This document shows positions 12,203 through 21,857 of a stretch of 64,000 nucleotides of DNA, in pieces. The stretch covers positions 5,707,501 through 5,771,500 of the forward strand of contig NZ_CP108455.1 of assembly GCF_036241575.1 (NCBI RefSeq), in the 5' to 3' direction. The notes under the pieces were generated by a model, which made no database searches, was not told the DNA's origin, and worked only from the letters and a program-made list of their open reading frames with translations. Position numbers and translations under genes: made by a program. This stretch comes from Streptomyces sp. NBC_01267. GTDB lineage: Bacteria > Actinomycetota > Actinomycetes > Streptomycetales > Streptomycetaceae. How positions within the stretch are numbered: the first letter of the stretch is position 1; every line of letters starts with the position of its first letter.

Positions 12203-13795
12203 GTGAGCTCGAAACCTGTCGTACTCATCGCTGAAGAGCTGTCGCCCGCCACGGTGGACGCGCTGGGCCCGGACTTCGAGGTCCGGCACTGCAACGGTGC
12301 GGACCGCGCCGAACTGCTGCCCGCCATCGCCGATGTGGACGCGATCCTGGTGCGCTCCGCCACCAAGGTCGACGCCGAGGCCGTCGCCGCCGCGAAGAAG
12401 CTGAAGATCGTGGCCCGCGCCGGAGTCGGCCTGGACAACGTCGACGTCTCCGCCGCCACCAAGGCCGGCGTCATGGTCGTGAACGCCCCGACCTCCAACA
12501 TCGTCACCGCCGCCGAGCTGGCCTGCGGTCTGCTGGTCGCCACCGCGCGCAACATCCCGCAGGCCAACAGCGCGCTCAAGAACGGCGAGTGGAAGCGCTC
12601 GAAGTACACCGGTGTCGAGCTGAGCGAGAAGACCCTCGGCGTCGTCGGTCTCGGCCGGATCGGCGTGCTGGTCGCCCAGCGCATGTCGGCCTTCGGTATG
12701 AAGATCGTCGCGTACGACCCCTACGTGCAGCCCGCGCGCGCAGCCCAGATGGGCGTCAAGCTCCTCACGCTCGACGAACTGCTCGAAGTCGCCGACTTCA
12801 TCACCGTCCACCTCCCCAAGACCCCCGAGACGATCGGCCTGATCGGCGACGAGGCGCTGCACAAGGTGCAGCCGCACGTGCGGATCGTCAATGCCGCCCG
12901 CGGCGGGATCGTCGACGAGGAGGCGCTCGCCTCCGCCCTCAAGGAGGGCCGCGTCGCCGGTGCCGGTCTGGACGTGTACACGAAGGAGCCCTGCACGGAC
13001 TCCCCGCTCTTCCAGTTCGACCAGGTCGTCTGCACCCCGCACCTCGGCGCGTCCACGGACGAGGCCCAGGAGAAGGCGGGTGTCGCGGTCGCCAAGTCCG
13101 TACGCCTGGCGCTCGCCGGTGAGTTGGTCCCGGACGCGGTCAACGTCCAGGGCGGCGTGATCGCCGAGGACGTCCGTCCGGGGCTGCCGCTCGCCGAGAA
13201 GCTCGGCCGGATCTTCACCGCGCTGGCGGGCGAGGTCGCCGCCCGGCTCGACGTCGAGGTGTACGGCGAGATCACCCAGCACGACGTCAAGGTCCTTGAA
13301 CTCTCCGCGCTGAAGGGCGTGTTCGAGGATGTCGTCGACGAGACCGTGAGCTACGTCAACGCCCCGCTGTTCGCGCAGGAGCGCGGCGTCGAGGTCCGTC
13401 TGACGACCAGTTCGGAGTCCCCGGACCACCGCAACGTCGTCACCGTCCGCGGCACGCTCGCGGGCGGCGAGGAGGTCTCGGTCTCCGGCACGCTGGCCGG
13501 CCCCAAGAACCTCCAGAAGATCGTCGCGGTCGGCGAGTACGACGTGGACGTGGCGCTCTCCGACCACATGGTCGTCCTGCGCTACACCGACCGCCCCGGC
13601 GTGGTCGGCGCGGTCGGCAAGATCCTCGGCGAGGCCGGGCTGAACATCGCGGGCATGCAGGTCTCGCGGGCCGCCGTGGGTGGCGAGGCGCTGGTCGTGC
13701 TCACCGTCGACGACACCGTGCCGCCGGCCGTGCTCGCCGAGATCTCCGACGAGATCGGCGCCGTCTCGGCCCGTTCGGTGGACCTGACCGACTGA
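12203..13795 (+). CDS. serA: D-3-phosphoglycerate dehydrogenase with ACT domain
   Basis: First step of serine synthesis: 3-phosphoglycerate to 3-phosphohydroxypyruvate with NAD. 530 residues, the long type with substrate, nucleotide, intervening (ASB) and C-terminal ACT domains. Visible: ARAGVGLDNVDV, NAD motif VVGLGRIG, catalytic Arg in VNAARGGIVDEEA, His in CTPHLGASTDEAQ, and the ACT segment YTDRPGVVGAVGKIL for serine feedback. GTG 12203 is chosen over GTG 12191 because GAGGA lies five bases upstream. The 225-base upstream gap holds the ilvC terminator and a small CCGCCG/CGGCGG hairpin. Confidence 0.96.
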   Translation: MSSKPVVLIAEELSPATVDALGPDFEVRHCNGADRAELLPAIADVDAILVRSATKVDAEAVAAAKKLKIVARAGVGLDNVDVSAATKAGVMVVNAPTSNIVTAAELACGLLVATARNIPQANSALKNGEWKRSKYTGVELSEKTLGVVGLGRIGVLVAQRMSAFGMKIVAYDPYVQPARAAQMGVKLLTLDELLEVADFITVHLPKTPETIGLIGDEALHKVQPHVRIVNAARGGIVDEEALASALKEGRVAGAGLDVYTKEPCTDSPLFQFDQVVCTPHLGASTDEAQEKAGVAVAKSVRLALAGELVPDAVNVQGGVIAEDVRPGLPLAEKLGRIFTALAGEVAARLDVEVYGEITQHDVKVLELSALKGVFEDVVDETVSYVNAPLFAQERGVEVRLTTSSESPDHRNVVTVRGTLAGGEEVSVSGTLAGPKNLQKIVAVGEYDVDVALSDHMVVLRYTDRPGVVGAVGKILGEAGLNIAGMQVSRAAVGGEALVVLTVDDTVPPAVLAEISDEIGAVSARSVDLTD

Positions 13796-13811
13796 TCCCC
13801 GTACCTCACCG

Positions 13812-13864
13812 GCGCACCCGGCCCGTAGACATGTGGAGCACAGATGTCTGCGCGCCGGGTGCGC
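13812..13864. terminator. bidirectional terminator between serA and the PucR-family gene
   Basis: A 24-bp stem in a single register (13812-13835 with 13841-13864; outer arms GCGCACCCGGC / GCCGGGTGCGC) has only two mismatched positions and a 5-base loop. It lies between two convergent genes and has no T-run, as is common for Streptomyces terminators. Confidence 0.85.
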
Positions 13865-13901
13865 TGCTGTCCGGGGCGGGATCGGAGACCGACGCGGCCT
13901 C

Positions 13902-15059
13902 TTACAGCCGAGCCCTCTTCAGCGCCATGTGCAGCAGCAGCCGGTCCTCGCCCTCGTCCAGGTCGAGGCCGGTCAGCTGCTCGATGCGGGAGAGGCGGTA
14001 GTAGAGCGTCTGACGATGGATGCCCAGTGCCGCCGCCGTACGCCCGGCCTGGCCCGCGCGGTCGAGGAACACCTCGGCGGTGTGGGCCAGTTCGGCGTGG
14101 GCGGGCGACAGCAGATCGCCCACCACGGGGTCCGGGGCCGTCTCCTGGGGGAGCGCCGTCAGCATGCGGTACGGGCCGATCGACGCCCATGCGGCGACCG
14201 CGCCGAACCGGCTCTCGGCCGCGGCGGCGCGGGATGCCGCCGAGGACTCCTGCCAGGACGCGGTCAGCTCGCCCAGACCCCGGCGGGCCGGTGCGATCCC
14301 CGCCGTGGCCCCGGCGCCCGCCGACTCCCTGAGGTGGGCCGCGGCGGTCAGCGCCGGGTCGAGCGCGTCCGGCGTGCGCAGCCGGATCAGCGCGGCCAGG
14401 CGGTACGTGGTGGCGTCCCCGGCCGCCGGGCCGCCGTCGGCCGGCATGGTGCACAGCGCCGCGGTGGCCGGTACCGGGCGTACCGGTGTGTCCTCGTCCG
14501 GCCACGGCGTCACGCACACCATGGCGTGCAGCCCGTCGGCGCTGGGGCCCAGCGCCGTACGCAGGGAGGCGACCGCCATGTCCCGCGGCCAGCCCCGTTC
14601 GGCGGTGAGGACCGCGCGGAATTCGCGGGACAGACCGGCGCCCGCCTGTGCCTCGTCGAAGAGCAGGTCACCGATGCGCGCGGTCACCTCCATCGCCGCG
14701 GCCAGCTGCTGTTCCGTGGGGCCCGGGTCGGTGTCCAGGAGCCAGACGTAGCCGTAGACCGTGCCACGGTGGCGTACCGGCAGACAGATCCTTCCCCGGT
14801 ACACCCCGGCGTCGGGGGCCGCGGGGATCCGGACCGGGCCGGTCGCGTGGGTGATCCCGAAGCCCTCGAACCAGGCACGGACCGCGGGTGTCGAGCGCCG
14901 GGTCAGGATCGACCGGGTGCGGACCGGGTCCATGGCGCTGTCGTCCTCGCTGTCGTGCGCGCCGAAGGCGATCAGCCCGAAATCCCGGTTCTCCAGCGTC
15001 GCGGGGGCGCCGAGCAGCGCCGAGATCTCGTCGGCCAGGTCCTGGTAATCAGCCTTCAC
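13902..15059 (-). CDS. PucR/CdaR-type transcriptional regulator, probably of proline catabolism
   Basis: 385 residues. The C-terminus carries the PucR-type helix-turn-helix: [19 protein letters not shown], then [20 protein letters not shown]. The N-terminal two thirds look like a GAF/ligand-sensing region ([20 protein letters not shown]). It is divergent from proline dehydrogenase; in actinobacteria PucR-family regulators beside PRODH/P5CDH activate these genes in response to proline, so that role is inferred here. The intergenic region has a perfect 16-bp palindrome 21 bases upstream of its start. Confidence 0.9.
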   Translation of the reverse strand: MKADYQDLADEISALLGAPATLENRDFGLIAFGAHDSEDDSAMDPVRTRSILTRRSTPAVRAWFEGFGITHATGPVRIPAAPDAGVYRGRICLPVRHRGTVYGYVWLLDTDPGPTEQQLAAAMEVTARIGDLLFDEAQAGAGLSREFRAVLTAERGWPRDMAVASLRTALGPSADGLHAMVCVTPWPDEDTPVRPVPATAALCTMPADGGPAAGDATTYRLAALIRLRTPDALDPALTAAAHLRESAGAGATAGIAPARRGLGELTASWQESSAASRAAAAESRFGAVAAWASIGPYRMLTALPQETAPDPVVGDLLSPAHAELAHTAEVFLDRAGQAGRTAAALGIHRQTLYYRLSRIEQLTGLDLDEGEDRLLLHMALKRARL

Positions 15060-15079
15060 CCTGGCATTCTCGCACCCCT

Positions 15080-15095
15080 TCAGACATATGTCTGA
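15080..15095. promoter_or_regulatory. palindromic operator candidate of the proline utilisation locus
   Basis: TCAGACATATGTCTGA is a perfect 16-bp palindrome, 21 bases upstream of the PucR-family start and 149 bases upstream of proline dehydrogenase. It is the only long perfect palindrome in this divergent region. The inner arms (AGACAT...ATGTCT) recur within the terminator stem at the other end of the regulator gene. Binding by the adjacent regulator is inferred. Confidence 0.55.
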
Positions 15096-15171
15096 GATCC
15101 GGGGTACGGATGCGTGACAGCTGTCGATGGCAGAAAATCGGAGTGATCCCTAGATTTCACGGTGGTTCTCC

Positions 15172-15201
15172 GTACCGCTCTGTACCGCTCTGTATCGGTC
15201 T
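15172..15201 (+). repeat. three 10-bp tandem repeats in the proline dehydrogenase promoter region
   Basis: GTACCGCTCT occurs twice head to tail, followed by the variant GTATCGGTCT, giving exact 10-base (one helical turn) spacing. The array ends 43 bases before the GTG start of proline dehydrogenase, so it may sit in the promoter or the 5' leader. It could be a cooperative regulator-binding array. Confidence 0.5.
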
Positions 15202-15244
15202 GCGCAGGTACGGCCTTCGTTCGTACTTTCCGTGGAGGTGCCCC

Positions 15245-16171
15245 GTGCTGGGTCCCGTGATTCTCGCCGCGTCCCGCAGCGACAAGATGCGCCGTTTCAT
15301 TTCGGCCGCACCTGGCACCAAGCAGGTCGTCGGCCGGTTCATCGCCGGTGAGACGGTCGACCAGGTCGTCCCGATCATCGAGGACGCCGCCGACAAGGGC
15401 CTTGAGGTCACCATGGACGTGGTGGGCGAGGACATCACCACGCCCGAGCAGGCCGCCGCGGCCCGTGACGCCTACCTGGAACTGATCGGCCGCCTCAAGG
15501 ACCTCGGTCTGGGCACCAAGGCCGAGATGTCCGTCAAGCTCTCCATGTTCGGCCAGGCGCTGGAGGGCGGGCACGAGCTGGCGCTCGCCAACGTCCGCCC
15601 GGTCGTCGAGGCCGCCGCCGAGATCGGCACCACGGTCACCCTCGACGCCGAGGACCACACCACCCTCGACTCGATGTTCGCCATCCACGAGGAGCTGCGG
15701 AAGGACTTCCCGCAGACCGGATGCGTGATCCAGGCGTACCTGTTCCGCACCGAGGACGACGCCCGCCGCCTGGCCGCCGCAGGCAGCCGCGTCCGCATCG
15801 TGAAGGGCGCCTACAAGGAGCCCGCCTCCGTCGCGCACCAGGCCAAGCCCGAGATCGACAAGGCCTACGTCCGCATCCTGAAGACCCTGATGGAGGGCGA
15901 CGGCTACCCGATGATCGGGTCCCACGACCCGCGTCTGATAGCCGTCGCGCAGGAGCTGGCACGCAAGGCCGGGCGCAAGCTGGACGAGTACGAGTTCCAG
16001 ATGCTGTACGGCATCCGCAGCGAGGAGCACATCCGGCTCGCGGCCGAGGGCCACCGGATGCGCGTCTACACCGCGTACGGCACCGACTGGTACGGCTACT
16101 TCATGCGCCGTCTCGCGGAGAAGCCGGCCAACCTGCTGTTCTTCGGCCGCTCCATCCTCACCAAGGGCTGA
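15245..16171 (+). CDS. proline dehydrogenase (monofunctional)
   Basis: Oxidises L-proline to 1-pyrroline-5-carboxylate using FAD, passing electrons to the membrane quinone pool. 308 residues from GTG 15245 behind GGAGGTG. Typical PRODH barrel motifs: SVKLSMFGQAL, TLDAEDHTTLDSM, RIVKGAYKEP and the C-terminal YEFQMLYGIR with flavin/substrate-binding arginines. It is followed after 47 bases by P5C dehydrogenase, so the two steps to glutamate are encoded together, as in other Streptomyces that have separate enzymes rather than a fused PutA. Confidence 0.94.
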   Translation: MLGPVILAASRSDKMRRFISAAPGTKQVVGRFIAGETVDQVVPIIEDAADKGLEVTMDVVGEDITTPEQAAAARDAYLELIGRLKDLGLGTKAEMSVKLSMFGQALEGGHELALANVRPVVEAAAEIGTTVTLDAEDHTTLDSMFAIHEELRKDFPQTGCVIQAYLFRTEDDARRLAAAGSRVRIVKGAYKEPASVAHQAKPEIDKAYVRILKTLMEGDGYPMIGSHDPRLIAVAQELARKAGRKLDEYEFQMLYGIRSEEHIRLAAEGHRMRVYTAYGTDWYGYFMRRLAEKPANLLFFGRSILTKG

Positions 16172-16218
16172 CCCGCCCGGCTGACCACCCACCCCTGACA
16201 CAAGGAGACAAGGCACTC

Positions 16219-17859
<1,641 letters not shown>

Positions 17860-17898
17860 CACCCCCCCCGGGTCACCCCGGGCACGCCCCGCGAAGCT

Positions 17899-17934
17899 CC
17901 GCCCCCATCCGGTCCCCCCACCGGGCGGGGGCGG
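17899..17934 (+). terminator. terminator after pruA
   Basis: CCGCCCCC pairs with GGGGGCGG, with a nested CCGG/CCGG pair, followed by TTT. It starts 40 bases after the pruA stop. Confidence 0.7.
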
Positions 17935-18002
17935 TTTCGCGTTCCCGGGGCCGTACGGAATTCAGTGGCGCGCCCGCCGTGCGCCGACGCACCCTTGCCC
18001 GC

Positions 18003-18683
18003 ATGGCAGAACACCTCGCCCCCGAACCGTCCCACCGCATCCGCGCGCTCCACACGGAGTCGACGGTCACCGTCTACCAGGCGTACACCCCGTCCCTGGG
18101 CCTCCCCGCCGCCCGCGACGGCCGTTTCCCCGCAGCCTGGAAGCGGTCCCGGATGACCTGGATCAAGCCGTCGTTCCTGTGGATGATGTACCGCTGCGGC
18201 TGGGCGGCGAAGGAGGGCCAGGAGACGGTCCTGGCCGTCGAGATCAGCCGCGCCGGGTTCGACTGGGCGCTGCGGCACGCGTGTCTCTCCGCGTACGAGC
18301 GCGGGTTCCACGCCGACCAGGCCGCCTGGAAGAGGGAGTTGCAGCGGTCACCGGCCCGGGTGCAGTGGGACCCGGAACGAGATCTGTGGCTCCGCCCGCA
18401 GCCCCACCGCTCGTTGCAGCTCGGCCTCAGCGGGGAGGCGGCGCGGCGGTACGCGGACGAATGGACGGTCTCGATCCGGGACGTCACCCCGCTGGTGCAC
18501 CGGATCCACGCGCTGGTCCGCGAGGGCGACGAAGCGGCGGCGACCGCCCTGCTGCCCCGGGAGCTCCCGTACCCGGCCGACGACGGGCTGCTCGCGAGCG
18601 TGCTGCCCGTCCGGAGGGGCAGCGGCGAGGTGGTGCGGGGCGTCACGGGCGTGCCGGAGGACATCGAGACCGTCACCGGATGA
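18003..18683 (+). CDS. DUF4291 family protein
   Basis: 226 residues from ATG 18003. The conserved family segments are present: TVYQAYTPSLGL near the N-terminus, RMTWIKPSFLWMMYRCGW, and WDPERDLWLRPQPHRSLQLGL in the middle. No signal peptide or membrane segment. Function is unknown; the tryptophan/arginine-rich core suggests a ligand- or nucleic-acid-handling fold, but that is speculation. It stands alone between the proline operon terminator and a secreted-protein gene on the same strand. Confidence 0.88.
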   Translation: MAEHLAPEPSHRIRALHTESTVTVYQAYTPSLGLPAARDGRFPAAWKRSRMTWIKPSFLWMMYRCGWAAKEGQETVLAVEISRAGFDWALRHACLSAYERGFHADQAAWKRELQRSPARVQWDPERDLWLRPQPHRSLQLGLSGEAARRYADEWTVSIRDVTPLVHRIHALVREGDEAAATALLPRELPYPADDGLLASVLPVRRGSGEVVRGVTGVPEDIETVTG

Positions 18684-18909
18684 GCCGGCCGCGGTCCGCG
18701 GCTCCAGGTGTGGGACCTGTGCCGCACCGGTGATGGTCCCGTGACCTCGTGCAACCCTGTGCGTCACCCGGCGGTCAAAGCCCCCGTACCGCACATGAAT
18801 TCACGTGTGGTCGAAGCCCCCCCACGCGGGAGGTGCCCGTGCGTGCAGGCCGAGAACCCGCGCCGCAGGTACCCGCGTACACAGCAGAAACCCACCCGGG
18901 AGAACCGTT

Positions 18910-20142
18910 TTGCGTCACCGCATCAGCTCGTCGTCCGCCGTAGCGGCGGCCCTGCTCGCCGTCGCCCTCGCACCGGCCGCCCAGGCGCACGCCGACGGGA
19001 CAGCCCCCGCCCTCGTGGTGTCCGAGCTGTCCAGCGATCCGTGGCAGCCGGGCACGGTCCGCGAGGACTCCCTCACCTTCACCAACCAGGGCGACGCGCC
19101 CGCCGACGGCCTCACGATGCGGCTGCGGATCACGCGCGGCATCGAATTCCCGGAGCACGCCGCCGGATGTACGTACTCGACCGACGCCGACCAGGTGTCG
19201 GTGGCCGTCTGCCACTTCGACCAGGTGCTCGACCCGGGCAAGTCCTTCGACGTGCCCCTCAAGTTCAAGGTGCTGTCCAAGGCGCTGCTGGAGAACGTGG
19301 AGTACGGCACCGGCTCCACCGGCGGCGACCCGGAGTCCGGTTCCACCGACATCAGTTACCGCTCGCTCGCGGTCACCGCGGACAACACCGCCGACCTCGC
19401 CGCCGTCGGCGACAACGCCAAGGGCAAGCCCGGCGACAAGGTGACGGTCACCGCGGGGCTGCGCAACGACGGCCCCGGCTGGATCGACGACAACACGAGC
19501 GACGACCAGCCGGCGGTGATGGTCGGCATACCCAAGGGCACCACGGCCGTCGAGGTCCCGAAGGACTGCCTGCCCTTCGGTATCGACGGCCCGAGCGGCC
19601 CGTCCGCACCGGGCAAGCGCACGTACGTCTGCCTGCCTTCCGACCACCTCTACGAGGTCGGCTCGCTGCACACGTACAAGTTCGTGCTCAAGATCGAGAG
19701 CGGCGCGAAGGACACGTCGAGCGAGGTGAAGGCCACGTCGGTGTACGACATCCACCCGGTCTTCGACAAGAACGCCGCCAACGACAAGGCGAAGCTCGTG
19801 ATCGACGTCACGGGTACGGGATCCGGCACGGGCTCAGGCTCATCCGGCGGATCCAACGGAGGCTCATCGACGGCCGGTTCGACGTCGGGCTCCACGTCCG
19901 GTTCGACCAACGGCGGCACCCAGGCCCAGTCGACCGGCGGTACGGGCACCTCGGGCTCCACGACGTCGACCGGGGGCTCGACGACGGACGGCACCACGAC
20001 GGTCGGCGACGCGACCGGCACGATGGCCTCGACCGGCGCGGGCAACACCCCCCTGGTGACCGGCATCGGTGCGGCCGCGGTCGCACTCGGCGGCGGCCTG
20101 GTCTTCGCACTGCGCCGCAGGAACGCGGCGAGGACCCGCTAG
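18910..20142 (+). CDS. secreted repeat-linker protein with sortase-like C-terminal anchor
   Basis: A TTG start at 18910 (GGGAG upstream) is chosen because it gives a clean Sec signal peptide (hydrophobic AVAAALLAVALAPAAQAHA). Two beta-rich domains of the extracellular DUF11/Ig type follow (TFTNQGDAPADGLTMRLRI; VTVTAGLRNDGPGWIDD), then a ~65-residue Gly/Ser/Thr linker. The C-terminus has MASTG at about 372-376, a hydrophobic stretch and RRRNAARTR, the layout of a cell-wall sorting signal; the motif is a variant of the LAxTG sites used by Streptomyces class E sortases. 410 residues. Probably a surface-displayed protein of unknown role. Confidence 0.8.
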   Translation: MRHRISSSSAVAAALLAVALAPAAQAHADGTAPALVVSELSSDPWQPGTVREDSLTFTNQGDAPADGLTMRLRITRGIEFPEHAAGCTYSTDADQVSVAVCHFDQVLDPGKSFDVPLKFKVLSKALLENVEYGTGSTGGDPESGSTDISYRSLAVTADNTADLAAVGDNAKGKPGDKVTVTAGLRNDGPGWIDDNTSDDQPAVMVGIPKGTTAVEVPKDCLPFGIDGPSGPSAPGKRTYVCLPSDHLYEVGSLHTYKFVLKIESGAKDTSSEVKATSVYDIHPVFDKNAANDKAKLVIDVTGTGSGTGSGSSGGSNGGSSTAGSTSGSTSGSTNGGTQAQSTGGTGTSGSTTSTGGSTTDGTTTVGDATGTMASTGAGNTPLVTGIGAAAVALGGGLVFALRRRNAARTR

Positions 20143-20167
20143 CCACTCGGAAGAGCTGTGGCCCGAA

Positions 20168-20227
20168 CGCCCTGGTTTGCTCCATCTGATCTGCGAAATC
20201 TGATCTGCGAAGGGGCGAACCAGGGCG
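20168..20227. terminator. bidirectional terminator hairpin with a duplicated loop
   Basis: Arms CGCCCTGGTTTGCTCC (20168-20183) and GGGGCGAACCAGGGCG (20212-20227) give a 16-bp stem with two G-T pairs, between convergent genes. The loop is almost exactly two copies of ATCTGATCTGCGA separated by one A. Confidence 0.75.
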
Positions 20228-20249
20228 ATCGGCAGGTGCGGGTACCGGC

Positions 20250-21005
20250 TCAGTCCTCGACCTGTCCGACGGCGTCCCGTTTGACGCCGTACCAGGCAGT
20301 GCCCCCGCCCACCACCCCCGCGAGCAGCGCTGCGATCAGGATGGGCGTGACGCTTGCCCCGTGCTGCACGGCGAGGGACACCACCGTGCCGCTCACCACG
20401 GCGGAGAGCAGGGCGAGCAAGAGCTTTCCGCGTTGCGCGCGATTCCGCAGGAAGATCTTCTGGTGCGGGACTTCCGGCAGTTCGGCGAGGTCGGCCGCCG
20501 GGCCCGCGCTCGCCGCCTTCGGCCGTTTGAAGTACATGAGGTACAGGCAGTGGCCGCACAACTCCCAACCGTCGGGGGCCAGTTCGGCCGCCTTCGCCGT
20601 ACGGTCCGCTGCGTTGACCACCTCGCGCCGGTACTCCCAGCGCATCGCGGTGGCCGGGTCGCGGCGGGCGACGAACCGGCCCAAGCGGTCGATGCGTTCG
20701 ATCTCCCAGCCCTGGTCGCCGAAGTGGTTGAGCTGCCGGCGGTCGGCGTAGATGTCGGCGATCCACTTCCAGGTGCGGGGCTCGGTCCCTTGCCCGGCGG
20801 CGGGACCGTCCTCGGCCGCCGTGAGCCGCTCCGCGAACACGTCCACCGGGCCGAACTCCTCCTGCGCACTCGTCCCGGTCTCGGCGAGGTAGCCCGAGAG
20901 GTCATCGACGGTGGCCGACACCTCCTCCCGGGGCCTCCCGTGTGAGCGCAGCGCCGCGGTGAGTTCCGCGAAGTACTCGATATCGGTGTCCGAGCGATCC
21001 GTCAT
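20250..21005 (-). CDS. HAAS/DUF2812-type membrane protein paired with PadR regulator
   Basis: 251 residues. The N-terminus (LRSHGRPREEV ... FGPVDVFAERL) resembles the HAAS/DUF1700 helical domain usually found with PadR regulators. The middle has two G-W motifs (FGDQGWEIERID; APDGWELCGH ... LMYFKRP) of the DUF2812 type. Two C-terminal membrane helices (LLLALLSAVVSGTVVSLAV; ILIAALLAGVVGGGTAWYG) follow. The ATG overlaps the PadR stop (ATGA), so the genes are translationally coupled. Inferred role: membrane-associated partner or signal component of the PadR system. Assignment of the domains is from motif memory. Confidence 0.8.
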   Translation of the reverse strand: MTDRSDTDIEYFAELTAALRSHGRPREEVSATVDDLSGYLAETGTSAQEEFGPVDVFAERLTAAEDGPAAGQGTEPRTWKWIADIYADRRQLNHFGDQGWEIERIDRLGRFVARRDPATAMRWEYRREVVNAADRTAKAAELAPDGWELCGHCLYLMYFKRPKAASAGPAADLAELPEVPHQKIFLRNRAQRGKLLLALLSAVVSGTVVSLAVQHGASVTPILIAALLAGVVGGGTAWYGVKRDAVGQVED

Positions 21006-21349
21006 GGCATGTCCCCTGTTCCCCCTGGTTCCAGCATCGTCCGTACGTGCGTGTGGAACTCCAGCCAGGCCGCGCTCTGTTCGCCGAGTGCCTTCCTGCC
21101 CCCGCCGGTCAGCCGGTAGTAGCGGCGCCCCGGCCCGCGCTCGGCGGCGCGGAAATCCCCGACCACGAGTCCGGCTTCTTCGAGCCGGTTCAGTACGGGG
21201 TAGAGCGTCCCGCCCTTGATCTCGCCGACCCCGGCGGCGGCCAGCGCCTTGGCGATCTCGTATCCGTAGCTCTCGCCTCCGGTGAGGCAGGTGAGCACGA
21301 GGAGGTCAAGGACGCCCTTGAGCCAGCTGGATCTGCGGTCTGCGGCCAT
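21002..21349 (-). CDS. PadR-family transcriptional regulator
   Basis: 115 residues with the PadR winged helix: LLVLTCLTGGESYGYEIAKAL, GGTLYPVLNRLEEAGLV, and RRYYRLTGGGRKAL. The short C-terminus is that of PadR subfamily-2. It probably represses its own operon; an inverted repeat lies immediately upstream of the start. The downstream partner begins inside its stop codon. Confidence 0.93.
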   Translation of the reverse strand: MAADRRSSWLKGVLDLLVLTCLTGGESYGYEIAKALAAAGVGEIKGGTLYPVLNRLEEAGLVVGDFRAAERGPGRRYYRLTGGGRKALGEQSAAWLEFHTHVRTMLEPGGTGDMP

Positions 21350-21364
21350 GGCTGTATTGCAGCA

Positions 21365-21393
21365 CCACCTAGTTAGGAATGCAACCTAGGTGG
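21365..21393. promoter_or_regulatory. operator candidate for the PadR operon
   Basis: Inverted repeat CCACCTAG ... CTAGGTGG (8-bp arms, 13-base spacer), 16 bases upstream of the padR start. The right half includes a self-complementary ACCTAGGT, and the left spacer contains a further TTAGG half-site. Autoregulation is inferred. Confidence 0.55.
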
Positions 21394-21644
21394 CGTCGCG
21401 AGCCAGGTAGGGGTGTGCGCGAGTCAGGCGGAGATGTGATCGCGTCTCAGATAGTAGGAAGTCCGAGTAATTGTGGAGACAGAGCGGCCCTGCTCCCTTA
21501 GCTTGGTAGAAGCCGAACGTCTCGCTCGACCCAGCGAGTGGCGGTCGTGAGCCGCGCCCCGATGCAGGTAACCCCTGCGGCGCCCCGCTCCCCGCCCCTT
21601 CCGGCGCATCGATATCCCCCTTGCTCTTCAAGGAGTCGATCACC

Positions 21645-21779
21645 ATGGCCGAGACCGTCCGCCGCGTCCGTCACACCACCCGCGCCGCACGTTCGGGTGA
21701 GTCCGACCGCAGGAACGCGGCAGCAGCCCTCCAGCGCGCACTCGACCGCCGTGACAACGGCGGCTCCACCGGTCACTGA
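21645..21779 (+). CDS. small basic protein (44 aa), unknown function
   Basis: ATG 21645 follows AAGGAG at good spacing. The product, beginning MAETVRRVRHTTRAARSGES and ending RDNGGSTGH, is basic and helical, with strong third-position GC. I do not recognise a domain. The 295 bases between the divergent padR start and this ATG contain the padR operator and at least two inverted repeats (CTCGCT/AGCGAG at 21519-21536; GCAGG/CCTGC around 21564-21580), so a structured 5' leader is likely. Confidence 0.6.
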   Translation: MAETVRRVRHTTRAARSGESDRRNAAAALQRALDRRDNGGSTGH

Positions 21780-21857
21780 CCGCCGGTACTCGCACCCTTG
21801 GGCGCCGACCGCCCAGCACCGTACGGCGCAGGGCGGTCGTCGAGCGGGATCACGGGG

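Noticed and set aside
21560..21600. Riboswitch (c-di-AMP or other) in the leader of the 44-aa gene
   Set aside because: There is a GGTAACCCCTGCGG-like stretch and paired arms, but I could not match the conserved core of any class; left as an unassigned structured leader.
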